Source: a virus. From it: 61,783 nucleotides of DNA. Shown here piece by piece: positions 7,771 through 16,442 of the stretch. The notes beneath the pieces are model-generated. The model made no database searches. It was given only the letters and a program-made list of their open reading frames with translations, and was not told where the DNA came from. Made by a program: the position numbers and the translations under genes. The stretch lies in IMG/VR virus record IMGVR_UViG_3300030102_000228, positions 1 through 61,783 of that record. One strand, 5' to 3'. Within the stretch, counting starts at the first letter, position 1; every line of letters begins with the position of its first letter.

Positions 7771-10140
7771 TCACTTTCTGGACCAGTTGTAATCATCAGC
7801 GTTTGTCGAAGCGCTAGAACCGTAGTATGTTCCTATCCACGTAGCTGCGTCCCACTGTGCAGTTGTAGGATTTGTGTAGAAGGTACGAGTAGGTTCATCA
7901 AAAGTATGAGTTGTGCCTGAACCAAAATAAATTCGCAGCTGTGAAAAACGATAATCAACATCAAGATAGTTAGCATGGCTACCACCATCCCAGTGCCCCA
8001 TACTAAGTGTTATACCATTTGTTGTTGTAAGGGTTGCTGTGTTTTGAAATCCAGCTTTGGTAAAGGTGATAGTGCCAGTTGACCCAGATGTGCTAAGAGT
8101 CTGCGAAAAACTAGCTATTTGAGAATTACCTATTCTAACTTCGGGCTGCAAATAAATAAACCCGCTGCTTCCAATATTAACAATTTCAAGATCAATTTCT
8201 ACACGACCATTACCACTATTTGTTAGTGTAATGTTACTGCCAGTCTTTGACTGCGCTGAGAAACAGAAGTACTCAGAGAGAGACGTGTTATTTGGCGCCC
8301 CTTTGTATACGGGAGCATTAAAATCGAAAGTGCCTTCGCCATTGTTAAGTGTGTAATTTTGCCCAGTCCAACCGTCTCTACTAGAAAAGTTTAGCCCTGA
8401 GTTAGTCGCCCAAGTACGTGGGTTAAAGGTCTGCTTATCAAAATCAACAATGAGAGCATCAAATGGGTTATCACCACTACCTACAGTTTCGACTAGAACA
8501 GCGAAGTGTACTTGACTACCTCCACCGCCACCACCTGATTGGTCTACAAACGATAAGTTACCTGAACCATCTGTTTTAAGAACTTGGTCCGCACTACCAT
8601 CTGAATTTGGAAAACTAAGTCCGTCAATAACAACATTTCCTGATCCATTTGGTGTAAGCGAAATGTCTCCATTTGCACCATCAGCGATAGAAATAGACCC
8701 AGAATTTGTACCGTTATTAGTGTTGAGTGTTAAATCTCCAGTACCTTGTGTTGTAATGGTAGCATTTTCATTGTTACTACCAACCTGAACTGTATCAGCT
8801 GTAAGATTAACATCGCCCGTGCCATTTGGTTCAATGGTGATATCAGCGTTTGATGTAGATACAATCGAGTTACCGTTAACATCTAAGTTGCCACCAAGCT
8901 GAGGAGAACTATCCGCTGATACAGACGCAATACCGCCAGATGACTGGTTTACAAATGATAAGTTACCTGAACCATCTGTTTTAAGAACTTGATCTGCGGA
9001 GCCATCTGCTTGTGGGTAGGACAGCCCATCCAAAATAACAGAACCAGTGCCGTTTGGAGTAACACTTATATCACCGTTTGCACCATCGGCTATTACGATA
9101 GAACCAGAGTTTGTGCCGTTGTTTGTATTTATTGTTAGGTCGCCAGTGCCTTGTGTTGTAACAGTGGCATTCTCGTTGTTACTGCCGATTTGAACTGTAT
9201 CAGCTGTAAGGTTAACGTCACCTGTGCCATTTGGTTCGATAGTAATATCGGCATTTGATGTAGAGACAATAGAGTTGCCATTAACATCTAGATTGCCACC
9301 CAACTGAGGAGAAGTATCGTCTACTACATCGCCACCAACATCTCCAAAAGAAAAAGTACCAGACCCGTTTGTTATAAGTGCCTGTCCGTTTGATCCGTCA
9401 GCTGCTGGTAACACCCATATCTGATTAGAAGATACAGTGGCAGGGGCTTCAAAACCTACATAGTTACTAGTGTCAGAATCGCCAAAACGTAGTTCGCCTT
9501 GGGCGTTCAATGTCAACGCAGTTCCTACCGCAGGGCTAGTCAGTGTTTTATTCGTGAATGTTTCTGTGCCTGCAGTTGTAGCCAGTGTGCCAGTAGTTGG
9601 CAGTGTTACGTTGGTTGTACCTGTTGTTGTAAGAGTAAGTGCATTTGCACCTGAAGTGGTGAAAGCACCAGCAGTTGTAACCGCCCCACCGATGGAGAAA
9701 GCAAAACCATCAACATTTAATGAACTGATGTTTGTAACCGCCTGCTCTACATTTGTACCATCACAGAACACAAACATGGTCTCGCCGTTAGGAATAGCTA
9801 CACCAGTGCCGCTAGAAGTTTTTATTGTAACAGTCTGCCCAGCGCTGTTTTTACAAATGTAAATTTTTGATTGAGCAGGGCAAATAACGGTAGCTGCGCC
9901 TGATAACTGACTTCCAGTATCTGTAAACGCAAGCATCGCTGCTCTAGATTCAGATGTTGTTCCGTCTGCTGTGGACAACGTAGCGGAGTTTGTTGACCAT
10001 GTGTTGATTACTTTTCGGCCTGCAATAGCTTCTTCTATCATAGAAGTGATGTTGTTATTTACAACAGTACCCCATGATCCGCTTAACTCACCCTGAGCAG
10101 GCAGTGCTAATTTAAGTATTGTGGTAAAACTAGTAGCCAT
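7771..10140 (-). CDS. Tail fibre protein with internal 135-residue duplication
   Basis: 789 residues. The N-terminus (FTTILKLALPAQGELSGSWG) is the kind seen on many marine phage fibres and probably attaches to the tail. The middle has two near-identical 135-residue units (SPQLGGNLDVNGNSIVS ... DGSADQVLKTDGSGNLSF), encoded by a 405-nt tandem repeat. A Gly run (GGGGGG) then leads to a beta-rich C-terminal domain of about 230 residues that likely binds the receptor. Composition is Asn/Gly/Thr/Ser-rich as in trimeric beta-helical fibres. Confidence 0.8.
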   Translation of the reverse strand: MATSFTTILKLALPAQGELSGSWGTVVNNNITSMIEEAIAGRKVINTWSTNSATLSTADGTTSESRAAMLAFTDTGSQLSGAATVICPAQSKIYICKNSAGQTVTIKTSSGTGVAIPNGETMFVFCDGTNVEQAVTNISSLNVDGFAFSIGGAVTTAGAFTTSGANALTLTTTGTTNVTLPTTGTLATTAGTETFTNKTLTSPAVGTALTLNAQGELRFGDSDTSNYVGFEAPATVSSNQIWVLPAADGSNGQALITNGSGTFSFGDVGGDVVDDTSPQLGGNLDVNGNSIVSTSNADITIEPNGTGDVNLTADTVQIGSNNENATVTTQGTGDLTINTNNGTNSGSIVIADGANGDISVTPNGTGSVILDGLSYPQADGSADQVLKTDGSGNLSFVNQSSGGIASVSADSSPQLGGNLDVNGNSIVSTSNADITIEPNGTGDVNLTADTVQVGSNNENATITTQGTGDLTLNTNNGTNSGSISIADGANGDISLTPNGSGNVVIDGLSFPNSDGSADQVLKTDGSGNLSFVDQSGGGGGGSQVHFAVLVETVGSGDNPFDALIVDFDKQTFNPRTWATNSGLNFSSRDGWTGQNYTLNNGEGTFDFNAPVYKGAPNNTSLSEYFCFSAQSKTGSNITLTNSGNGRVEIDLEIVNIGSSGFIYLQPEVRIGNSQIASFSQTLSTSGSTGTITFTKAGFQNTATLTTTNGITLSMGHWDGGSHANYLDVDYRFSQLRIYFGSGTTHTFDEPTRTFYTNPTTAQWDAATWIGTYYGSSASTNADDYNWSRK
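8538..9315. repeat. Two-copy 405-nt tandem repeat inside the fibre gene
   Basis: Units begin near 8538 and 8943 and are similar throughout, with mostly synonymous differences (for example the Gln-Leu-Gly-Gly-Asn-Leu-Asp codons near 8895 and 9300, 405 bases apart). The repeat encodes a 135-residue fibre module. Confidence 0.85.
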
Positions 10141-10152
10141 TTTCGACCTCTA

Positions 10153-12660
10153 TTATGCAACTTTTGTCCATGTAGTATTACCAGACGGAGTGATTTCTGT
10201 CCACGTAGTTCCGCTGGGATCTGGTACTGCCTGCCAATTAGCATCTTGCGATGGAACTATTTTGCTCCAAACAACAGCTTGACCTACACTACCTTGAGAG
10301 GACACACCAGTTGGGAATACGTTTACACCAAATATTACGGTAACGTTCCCGACTTGTCCTGCAGCCGATGCACCCGTTGGTTCAACGTTAGCATGGGCGT
10401 TTACTGTTACTGATCCTACACCAGATGTACCAGATAGTCCAGTAACAGTAGTATTACTAACACCTGTTATAATAACTGAGCCAATAGTGCCTGTAGCTGA
10501 CGTTCCACTATTGCTAGGCTCTGGTATTACAGCAGTGCCTGTTACAGTAACTGATCCAAGAGTAGATGTACCTGAGACTCCAGTAACCTCAGCTGTGGTT
10601 ACTGATGTTACGTTTGCTGTACCTAGCACACCTGTGGCTTCTAAACCAGAAGGTTGTAACGTGGCAGCACCAGATATGGTTGTTGTACCTACACTTCCTG
10701 TGCCTTCTTGTCCAGCAGGTTCCACCCGTGCAGCTGCATCTGACAGAACATCTCCTTCAGATACGGTAGCAGATACTCCTGTAAGAGCTACAACCGCACC
10801 AGCTACTACTGTTTCGTCTCCTAATGTGCCAGTGCTCTCTACTCCTGTAACTTCAACAATCTTTGGAATAGATGCTACTACATCACCAAGAGCAGATGTG
10901 CCTGCAACGCCTGTTACATTTAGATTTGCAACGCCTGTTACAGTAACAGAACCTATGCTTCCTGTAACTTCAAGGCCAGAAGGCTGTAGAGTGGCGGCTC
11001 CAGATATGGATACTGAACCTAGACTTCCTGTAGCTTCTTCCCCTGTAACAGCAACATTTGCGCCTGCTGATACAGTCTCATCGCCTAGTGTGCCAGTGCC
11101 TGCAACGCCCGTAGGAGCTACAAGTGCGGTTCCAGTTACTGTAGTTGTGCCTACTCCTCCAGTGGCAGATACTCCTGTAGGGGCTACATTTGCATCAGCT
11201 GTTACTGTTTCATCACCTAATGTGCCTGTAGCAGATACTCCTGTAACTTCTTCTACGATACCGTGAGCAATAAATACTGTGCCCACTCCTCCTGTAGCTT
11301 CTAGTCCAGAAGGCTGTATGGTAGCAGCGCCAGACACAGTTACGCTTCCAAGAGTGCCTGTACCAGAATTACCTGTAGGAGCTACAATAGCCGCTGCAAC
11401 TACTGTGGTTGTGCCTGTTCCACCCGTGCCTGCTACACCAGTGGATTGCGATACAGCACCGCCAGTAGCAGTAACCACTGTTGGGGTGTTTGCCTGTCCA
11501 CCCATACCGCTGTGGACTGCACAATAGTAGTAGAGGGTAGGTGCGCCTGTAGCTACAGTTATTTCTGTATAAGCACCTGAATTACCTGCCGTACCGTTAG
11601 TTGTTACACCTGTAGTATATTCTGATCCACTAGCGTGCGTACCGTCTGAGGTTGTAGAAAGTCGTAACGGGTGTCCTGAGTTACTAGAATCACTCTGATC
11701 AAATCTATATGTACCACCTTCATACAGAGTGAGTGTGTCCTGCTGCACACCATCTATAAAATATTTATTACCAGAACCAGTGCTAACTACTGTAACTGCA
11801 AATACTACTGTGTCGCCTGTATTAGCAAGTCCTGCAACTGCGGATACACCCGTAGATGTAACATTCGCAACACCTGTTACGGTAACAGAACCTATGCCTC
11901 CTGTGGCTTCTAGCCCAGATGGTTGGATTGTTCCTGCACCAGATATGGTTACTGAATTTAAGTTACCTGTGGCAGATACGCCTGTTACAGCTGTGTTTGA
12001 ATCGGCTGTAGGAGTTACTGAACCTAGAGTTCCTGTGCCAGATACCCCTGTTGCAGACACGTTTGCAATAGCGCCTGCGGTAGCCGTTCCAGTAGCACCT
12101 GTGGCAGATACGCCTGTTACAGATACTACATTCTCAGCATTAACAGTCTCATTTCCTAACGAACCTGTAGCGGATACACCTGTTACAGATAAAATTGAAT
12201 CGCCAGTTACGGTTAGGCTACCTAGTCCTCCTGTGCCAGCCACACCTGAAGGTAACGCTATCGATTCAGTATCAATGATTTCAGATCCTAGTGTGGCTGT
12301 AGCAGCTACACCTGTTACGGATACATCTACATCTACAAAAGTTATTACGGTAACTGAACTTAGAGATGTCGAGGCTGACAGCCCTGTTACTGAAACTATG
12401 GTTTCGGTATTTACGGTAACAGACCCAAGAGAGCCTGACATACCTATGTTAGCAGCTATGCCGCCCCAGTTACCTGACGCCCAAGTACCACCACCCCAGC
12501 CTACAGCTGTTTGAGGTAGTGGTTCAGCGTTAACATCAACAACACCACCCCAAGTGCCTTCACCCCAACTGGTGACGCCCCAAGCAGTATTAGCATCTCC
12601 CCAGTTACCTGACCCCCAAGTACCAGATCCCCAGGTTGTATCTTCGTATTCTTCTGTCAT
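10153..12660 (-). CDS. Giant beta-repeat surface protein with cupredoxin-like insert
   Basis: 835 residues. A Trp/Gly N-terminus (WGSGTWGSGNWG) is followed by more than twenty short repeats of the form VTGVSATGTLGSVTVTG, about 27 residues each. Around residues 280-390 the repeats are interrupted by a different domain ending YYYCAVHSGMGG, whose Cys-x3-His-x3-Met spacing, with an upstream GHPLRL histidine, resembles type I copper sites of plastocyanin-like cupredoxins. No enzymatic motif otherwise. It lies upstream of the fibre gene, so it is probably a decoration or fibre protein. The cupredoxin call is inference from the motif. Confidence 0.7.
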   Translation of the reverse strand: MTEEYEDTTWGSGTWGSGNWGDANTAWGVTSWGEGTWGGVVDVNAEPLPQTAVGWGGGTWASGNWGGIAANIGMSGSLGSVTVNTETIVSVTGLSASTSLSSVTVITFVDVDVSVTGVAATATLGSEIIDTESIALPSGVAGTGGLGSLTVTGDSILSVTGVSATGSLGNETVNAENVVSVTGVSATGATGTATAGAIANVSATGVSGTGTLGSVTPTADSNTAVTGVSATGNLNSVTISGAGTIQPSGLEATGGIGSVTVTGVANVTSTGVSAVAGLANTGDTVVFAVTVVSTGSGNKYFIDGVQQDTLTLYEGGTYRFDQSDSSNSGHPLRLSTTSDGTHASGSEYTTGVTTNGTAGNSGAYTEITVATGAPTLYYYCAVHSGMGGQANTPTVVTATGGAVSQSTGVAGTGGTGTTTVVAAAIVAPTGNSGTGTLGSVTVSGAATIQPSGLEATGGVGTVFIAHGIVEEVTGVSATGTLGDETVTADANVAPTGVSATGGVGTTTVTGTALVAPTGVAGTGTLGDETVSAGANVAVTGEEATGSLGSVSISGAATLQPSGLEVTGSIGSVTVTGVANLNVTGVAGTSALGDVVASIPKIVEVTGVESTGTLGDETVVAGAVVALTGVSATVSEGDVLSDAAARVEPAGQEGTGSVGTTTISGAATLQPSGLEATGVLGTANVTSVTTAEVTGVSGTSTLGSVTVTGTAVIPEPSNSGTSATGTIGSVIITGVSNTTVTGLSGTSGVGSVTVNAHANVEPTGASAAGQVGNVTVIFGVNVFPTGVSSQGSVGQAVVWSKIVPSQDANWQAVPDPSGTTWTEITPSGNTTWTKVA

Positions 12661-12824
12661 TGTTCAGTCCCTTGAGGTTCTGTCTCGCAGGTTTCACCTT
12701 GACAGCAATCATAAATAACTTGTCCACAGACAACACATTGTTCGTGTCCGTGTACAAAAACTGTTTTTAGATTACCCTGACAACGGGGACAGCGGGGTGC
12801 GCAGTGTTCTTTGTGTGTCTCCAT
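12657..12824 (-). CDS. Zinc-ribbon microprotein, 55 aa
   Basis: A 55-codon frame (METHKEHCAPR...) with CPRC and CVVC in classic zinc-ribbon spacing, plus extra cysteines near both ends. Its stop overlaps the next start (ATGA). The spacing fits coupled translation with the giant repeat protein. No function is known; it is one of at least six tiny Cys4 proteins in this genome. Confidence 0.7.
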   Translation of the reverse strand: METHKEHCAPRCPRCQGNLKTVFVHGHEQCVVCGQVIYDCCQGETCETEPQGTEQ

Positions 12825-12858
12825 CTGTCAACACCCCGTGCGTGCGTAACCCCGTATT

Positions 12859-13287
12859 TTATGCAATCCGAATAATAGCGTTTGATGCGTCTGCTGTTGG
12901 GAACTGAATTGTAAAGTCACCTGCTGTAGATGTCTTATCAGCACCAAAATCCAGAACTGCTACAGCTGGATCACCACCGCCTGACTTATAGATAAGCGCA
13001 CCACGAGCAGTGATAGTTGCTGTACTAAAAGTAACGTCATTGAAATCAAGCAACGCAGTAGTTCCAGAAGTTGTTGGTGCAACTACGGTAAGTGTAGCTC
13101 CGCCAGCAGTATATCCAGTACCAGATACTTCGTTGCTTGTACTATATGCAGTTGTTGCTGCACCGAGACTCGCTGAACTTGTAAACAACGCAATTTTGTA
13201 TGTTGCGCTCGTGTCTGAGCTGAAGTCCATCTCACCATCGAGAAGGGCTTTTTTAAATGATGTGCACATCGCTTGTGATATAGCCAT
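12859..13287 (-). CDS. Beta-rich virion protein, 142 aa
   Basis: 142 residues beginning MAISQAMCTSFKKALLDGEMDF. The rest is Ala/Thr/Ser-rich with alternating beta pattern and a GYTAGGATLTV stretch; it resembles small structural proteins that sit next to fibre and connector genes in many marine phages. A minor tail or decoration role is likely. The family name is not known to me. Confidence 0.7.
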   Translation of the reverse strand: MAISQAMCTSFKKALLDGEMDFSSDTSATYKIALFTSSASLGAATTAYSTSNEVSGTGYTAGGATLTVVAPTTSGTTALLDFNDVTFSTATITARGALIYKSGGGDPAVAVLDFGADKTSTAGDFTIQFPTADASNAIIRIA

Positions 13288-13298
13288 TTTTCTACTCC

Positions 13299-13928
13299 TT
13301 AGCTAACAGGGTTACGCACTTGTCCTGAACGGTAGGCATCTTCTCTTAATTTACCATCCGCCAGATTCTTAAGCAAACTGAGAGACTGCATATACATTTT
13401 TTCATACATAGCAACCATATCTTGTTCGCCTTTCATGAAGCGTATTGCTTCAACTAACGCACCATTTAACAATGCGCTATCAAACTCGTCCCCAAGCCAT
13501 GTAGTGCCTGCTGTAACAATAGTCTCTGGGTAATACCCATAGTGAAGTTCTACTGAGTACACAGCATCTGGAGTGGGTCCGAGAATAAAATTATCCTCAT
13601 CAAAATATCCGTAATGTTTTGGCAACCCTGTGGAAGTTACTTTAGGGTATGCCTCACGAATAAAATTTACGTCCTTATTTATCAGATAATGATAATTACT
13701 ACTACCATCTATAACTGCTAAAGAGTACGAATATAAAAAATCAGTTGGTACTGAAAGATACTGTCCGTTAGCAGATGTTGCTCCTGTAGCGTTCTTTCGT
13801 AACGCAGGAAACTGAACACTGTTATAAATCTTTTGCTCTGCCTGATCTGTAAACAAAGCAAGTTGCGCATCTGTGAATGTAGTTTCACAGATATCTTGTA
13901 TATTTGTTTTTAGGTCAGCATAATTCAT
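13299..13928 (-). CDS. Head-tail adaptor protein (SU10-like)
   Basis: 209 residues starting MNYADLKTNIQDICETTFTD. A helical N-terminus (LALFTDQAEQKIYNSVQFPALR), a central beta sandwich (LSVPTDFLYSYSLAV, FILGPTPDAVYSVELHYGYYP) and a C-terminal helical region (ALLNGALVEAIRFMKGEQDMVAMYEKMY) match the plan of phage adaptor proteins that dock below the portal. Genes for a gp4-like connector and the portal lie upstream in the same operon. Confidence 0.75.
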   Translation of the reverse strand: MNYADLKTNIQDICETTFTDAQLALFTDQAEQKIYNSVQFPALRKNATGATSANGQYLSVPTDFLYSYSLAVIDGSSNYHYLINKDVNFIREAYPKVTSTGLPKHYGYFDEDNFILGPTPDAVYSVELHYGYYPETIVTAGTTWLGDEFDSALLNGALVEAIRFMKGEQDMVAMYEKMYMQSLSLLKNLADGKLREDAYRSGQVRNPVS

Positions 13929-13931
13929 AAC

Positions 13932-14048
13932 TTACTTCTTTTTCTTAATTAAAGACTTTAAGGTTTTAGCTTGTTTTGCGTGTGTTCTTGACGCTTTTCC
14001 TAGCCCCTTCATTACCTTTTTTATCTTAGCTTTTGTGCTATTTTTCAT
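13932..14048 (-). CDS. Lys-rich microprotein, 38 aa
   Basis: A 38-codon frame starting MKNSTKAKIKKVMKGL, of which about a third is Lys/Arg. It is three bases from the adaptor start and three from the upstream gene, so it is tightly packed in the operon. Probably a nucleic-acid-binding or virion-associated peptide; role inferred from charge only. Confidence 0.65.
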   Translation of the reverse strand: MKNSTKAKIKKVMKGLGKASRTHAKQAKTLKSLIKKKK

Positions 14049-14051
14049 GTT

Positions 14052-14228
14052 TTACCCCATTGGTCCTCTTGCAAGATTGCCTTGTGTAGCCGCACCTGCA
14101 CCACGAATCTTAACTCCGCCGCCACTAGAAAGCGTTACTTTCTTTTTGTTAGGCTTCTTAGTTTTTAATTTAGTGCCAATCTTCCGCATCTTCTTAGTTC
14201 TTGGCGGTTTTATCATACTGCGCAACAT
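14052..14228 (-). CDS. Basic microprotein, 58 aa
   Basis: 58 codons (MLRSMIKPPRTKKMRK...), with a Lys/Arg-rich first half and a Gly-rich second half (SSGGGVKIRGAGAATQGN). The gene is packed between its neighbours with short gaps. It belongs to the set of seven small basic proteins encoded between 13.9 and 17.8 kb. No recognised domain. Confidence 0.65.
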   Translation of the reverse strand: MLRSMIKPPRTKKMRKIGTKLKTKKPNKKKVTLSSGGGVKIRGAGAATQGNLARGPMG

Positions 14229-14237
14229 TGCTAACTC

Positions 14238-14585
14238 CTACGAAATACTTACCGTTACTTGCCCTACAAACACAGTTCCAACCACGGTTGGTTTTATCGA
14301 TCCTAACTGAGTTACATCTGGGCTACCAGCAATAATTATAATCGCTCTACTGCCAGCAAATTGAGTTGTATCTGGCCTAGGATCACGTAAAGCTTGAGGA
14401 TCATCTACAGGAAACTCACCCAACCTGTTCTGTGGATGATCTCCATTCCAACACTCAGGACAAGCTTTTATGTTAACAAGTTGTCCTTTCTTTACTAACT
14501 TACGGAGCTCACGTAGTAGGAAAGTGAACCCACATATGTCACATACACCTAAAGCTCTTTTACCAGATGCAAACCTATCGCCCAT
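14238..14585 (-). CDS. Zinc-binding protein, 115 aa
   Basis: 115 residues. CDIC near residue 15 and CPEC near residue 41 form a zinc ribbon, followed by a Pro/Asp-rich linker and a beta-rich C-terminus (AIIIIAGSPDV, VVGTVFVGQVTVSIS). It overlaps the gp4-like gene by one base. Such proteins are common in phage head-tail clusters; a structural or assembly role is likely. Confidence 0.7.
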   Translation of the reverse strand: MGDRFASGKRALGVCDICGFTFLLRELRKLVKKGQLVNIKACPECWNGDHPQNRLGEFPVDDPQALRDPRPDTTQFAGSRAIIIIAGSPDVTQLGSIKPTVVGTVFVGQVTVSIS

Positions 14586-15271
14586 TATAACCTCGTTGCT
14601 GTAGGTACAAACCTAAACGGTGTTTTCTCTCTGTCTTCACCTGCAGCAAGTATAAACTGTGCTTCATACTCTTGCTTAAGAAGCTCTATGCGGGGAGCTA
14701 AATTTGGGTCTTTCATAGCGATATGATACGCTAATCCTGCCACCAGACACGGTAAGAAACGGAAGTTCATATCTGCTGTTTCTACACCGCTACCTGCGTC
14801 TTGTATCCTGCGTAGTCTCCAGTATACGAAAGTGTAATCATTGGAGTCAGGCACAGGCCAAACGTTTACTGTAGGATTGTCACGTTGCCTGTCGATCCAT
14901 ACTTGAATCGGCCTACCTCGTGTAAGTTTGTTAGGGATTGTGGCAAAAGTGCTAACACTAATACGTGTTATACTTAAATCAGCCTGCGTAGTAACATTCC
15001 CTGCATCCGTACGAATAACTTGTTCAAGCAAGTCTATAGTATCTGCAGGTAGATTATATGTTTGTGAACCTGTAGTAAGTGCTACTGAACCTTCGGCAAT
15101 AGTCCATAGGTTTATCCCACGGTTTTGCCATTCAATAGTCATAAGATTCATAGATCTGCGAGCGGTCCGTAAATCGTAACCGCTACGCATCTCTCTACCA
15201 GCGCGGGCCCAAGCCTCTTCCGCTATTTCGGTAAAGTCCATATCAAAGGCTGTGGTTCCGCTAGTAGTCAT
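14585..15271 (-). CDS. P22 gp4-like tail accessory / connector protein
   Basis: 228 residues. Features: an N-terminal helix with WARAGREMRSGYDLRTARRSMNLM, a middle beta region (TYNLPADTIDLLEQVIR, VNVWPVPDSNDYTFVYWRLRRI) and a C-terminal helix with PCLVAGLAYHIAMKDPN. This matches the family of P22 gp4-like head-to-tail connector proteins that bind the portal ring and extend it. It fits a podovirus assembly pathway with the gp10-like gene downstream. Confidence 0.82.
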   Translation of the reverse strand: MTTSGTTAFDMDFTEIAEEAWARAGREMRSGYDLRTARRSMNLMTIEWQNRGINLWTIAEGSVALTTGSQTYNLPADTIDLLEQVIRTDAGNVTTQADLSITRISVSTFATIPNKLTRGRPIQVWIDRQRDNPTVNVWPVPDSNDYTFVYWRLRRIQDAGSGVETADMNFRFLPCLVAGLAYHIAMKDPNLAPRIELLKQEYEAQFILAAGEDREKTPFRFVPTATRL

Positions 15272-15571
15272 TTACTTTGCCTTCTTCTTTTTCTTAGTTT
15301 TAGTAGCCTTCTTCGGTGGTTCGTAATCATAAGATGGAGCTGATACAGAAGATACCTTACCGTTAATTTCTTCAGATTCAACTGCCACTGTTTCTGCAAT
15401 AATTGCAGGTTTACCCATGATTGCGTCTAACTCCGCTTCAGCTTCTGCTTTTGTCATAATCTTTGGGACAATAACAGTATATGTACCATCCCCATTGTTT
15501 ATACCTATTTGATATACAGGTTCATTTGTTTTAGATATCACTCCATTCTGGAATACTTCATATACAGCCAT
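15272..15571 (-). CDS. Small protein with Lys-rich tail, 99 aa
   Basis: About 99 residues, starting at the second of two adjacent ATGs, which gives better spacing from AGGAGG. The N-terminal half alternates beta-like (YEVFQNGVISKTNEPVYQIG), and the end is Lys-rich (PKKATKTKKKKKAK). The basic tail suggests interaction with nucleic acid. Role unknown. It sits between the connector gene and the small basic proteins. Confidence 0.7.
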   Translation of the reverse strand: MAVYEVFQNGVISKTNEPVYQIGINNGDGTYTVIVPKIMTKAEAEAELDAIMGKPAIIAETVAVESEEINGKVSSVSAPSYDYEPPKKATKTKKKKKAK

Positions 15572-15594
15572 CATAACCTCCTCTGGCTCCTTCC

Positions 15595-15876
15595 TTATTT
15601 TTTCTTTTTCCTCGTCACACTCTTAACACGGCGAGGCTTACCTGCGGGTTGTCCCAATCGTTTCTTTTGGGCAATCCGAGATCTCTTTTCGGATGAAGTA
15701 AGCTCACTGGCAGTTTTTGGGGTTTTGGAAGAAACCCTTTTGCTGGGGCGACAATATGGAGTACCCCGTTTTTCACCTTTGCGTCTGCCACAGGCTTTAC
15801 CCGTCCTAACGTCTTTCCAGTCTTCTTTAAACCATCGTTTGAGAGCAAGACCAGATTTTGTTTTTCTAACAGCCAT
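15595..15876 (-). CDS. DUF5872-like basic protein
   Basis: 93 residues. The conserved core (LALKRWFKEDWKDVRTGKACG, then CRPSKRVSSKTPKT) with Trp, Lys and two Cys matches the DUF5872-type small proteins common in marine phages and large DNA viruses. It is highly basic throughout and ends RKKKK. Function is unknown; one possibility is a DNA-associated virion component. Confidence 0.75.
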   Translation of the reverse strand: MAVRKTKSGLALKRWFKEDWKDVRTGKACGRRKGEKRGTPYCRPSKRVSSKTPKTASELTSSEKRSRIAQKKRLGQPAGKPRRVKSVTRKKKK

Positions 15877-15886
15877 ATTCTTCCCA

Positions 15887-16159
15887 TCACACGTATTTTG
15901 TAACTTTACGCCTGTCTTCTCTTACAATCCCGCAGCCCCTAGCGATATTAGGGTTTTTAGCAGCACGTTTTCTTCTGGCGAGACCTCCACCACTTAACTG
16001 CACAATGCCACCAGCTGCCTTCTTCTTTTTCTTTTTACTGCTATTGCCGTAGTTAGCAGCACCAACTTTTCTACACTTGGCGATGGCGCCACTAGCATAT
16101 GCGCTCGGAAAAACTTTATAGCGAGCCTTAACTTTATGATAACAAGCGTCTTTAGGCAT
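15887..16159 (-). CDS. Basic protein related to DUF5872 type
   Basis: 90 residues starting MPKDACYHKVKARYKVFPSAYASG, a motif (CYHKVKARY-FPSAYASGA-AKC) that recurs in small marine-phage proteins and is often linked with DUF5872. A Lys run and a Gly-rich segment follow. It overlaps the upstream gene by eight bases. Likely a virion or DNA-binding protein; function not known. Confidence 0.72.
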   Translation of the reverse strand: MPKDACYHKVKARYKVFPSAYASGAIAKCRKVGAANYGNSSKKKKKKAAGGIVQLSGGGLARRKRAAKNPNIARGCGIVREDRRKVTKYV

Positions 16160-16442
16160 CTTTTCTAGCCCTCCTTATGCTTTCCTTACCTTGACGAAAG
16201 ATCTTTGCAACCTCGGTCTTACCCATAACTTTGGCTCTCTGTTCACCAACCGTAAGTATCTGTATCTTCCTTGCAAAAGGTTTATTTACCTTCTTTACCT
16301 TTGCTACTGTAGCTCTGGCATCAGAAGGAGTGGCGAACTTTATACCGACAGTATCTTTAGGATTCTCATCGGTATAAAGTCTACGACCTGATCCTTTAGG
16401 TTTTTTTCCTGTACCTACTTTTGGATCTCTACGTTTTGCCAC
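16152..16442 (-). CDS. Basic protein, 96 aa
   Basis: 96 residues beginning MAKRRDPKVGTGKKPKGSGRR, very Lys/Arg-rich, with a compact helical second half (SDARATVAKVKKVNKPFARKI, EVAKIFRQGKESIRRARKDA). It shares a base with the upstream stop and overlaps the downstream start. It likely belongs with the other basic proteins in this cluster. Not a named family that I can recall with certainty. Confidence 0.72.
   Translation of the reverse strand: MAKRRDPKVGTGKKPKGSGRRLYTDENPKDTVGIKFATPSDARATVAKVKKVNKPFARKIQILTVGEQRAKVMGKTEVAKIFRQGKESIRRARKDA

Noticed and set aside
10487-12514. Long plus-strand frames opposite the repeat surface protein (10487-11266, 11729-12514)
   Set aside because: They are mirror products of the Thr/Val/Gly-rich repeats on the minus strand, low-complexity, with no ribosome sites, and run against the operon.
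15615-15890. Alternative minus frame over the DUF5872-like gene
   Set aside because: Out of frame with the recognised conserved protein at 15595-15876 and lacks similarity to anything.
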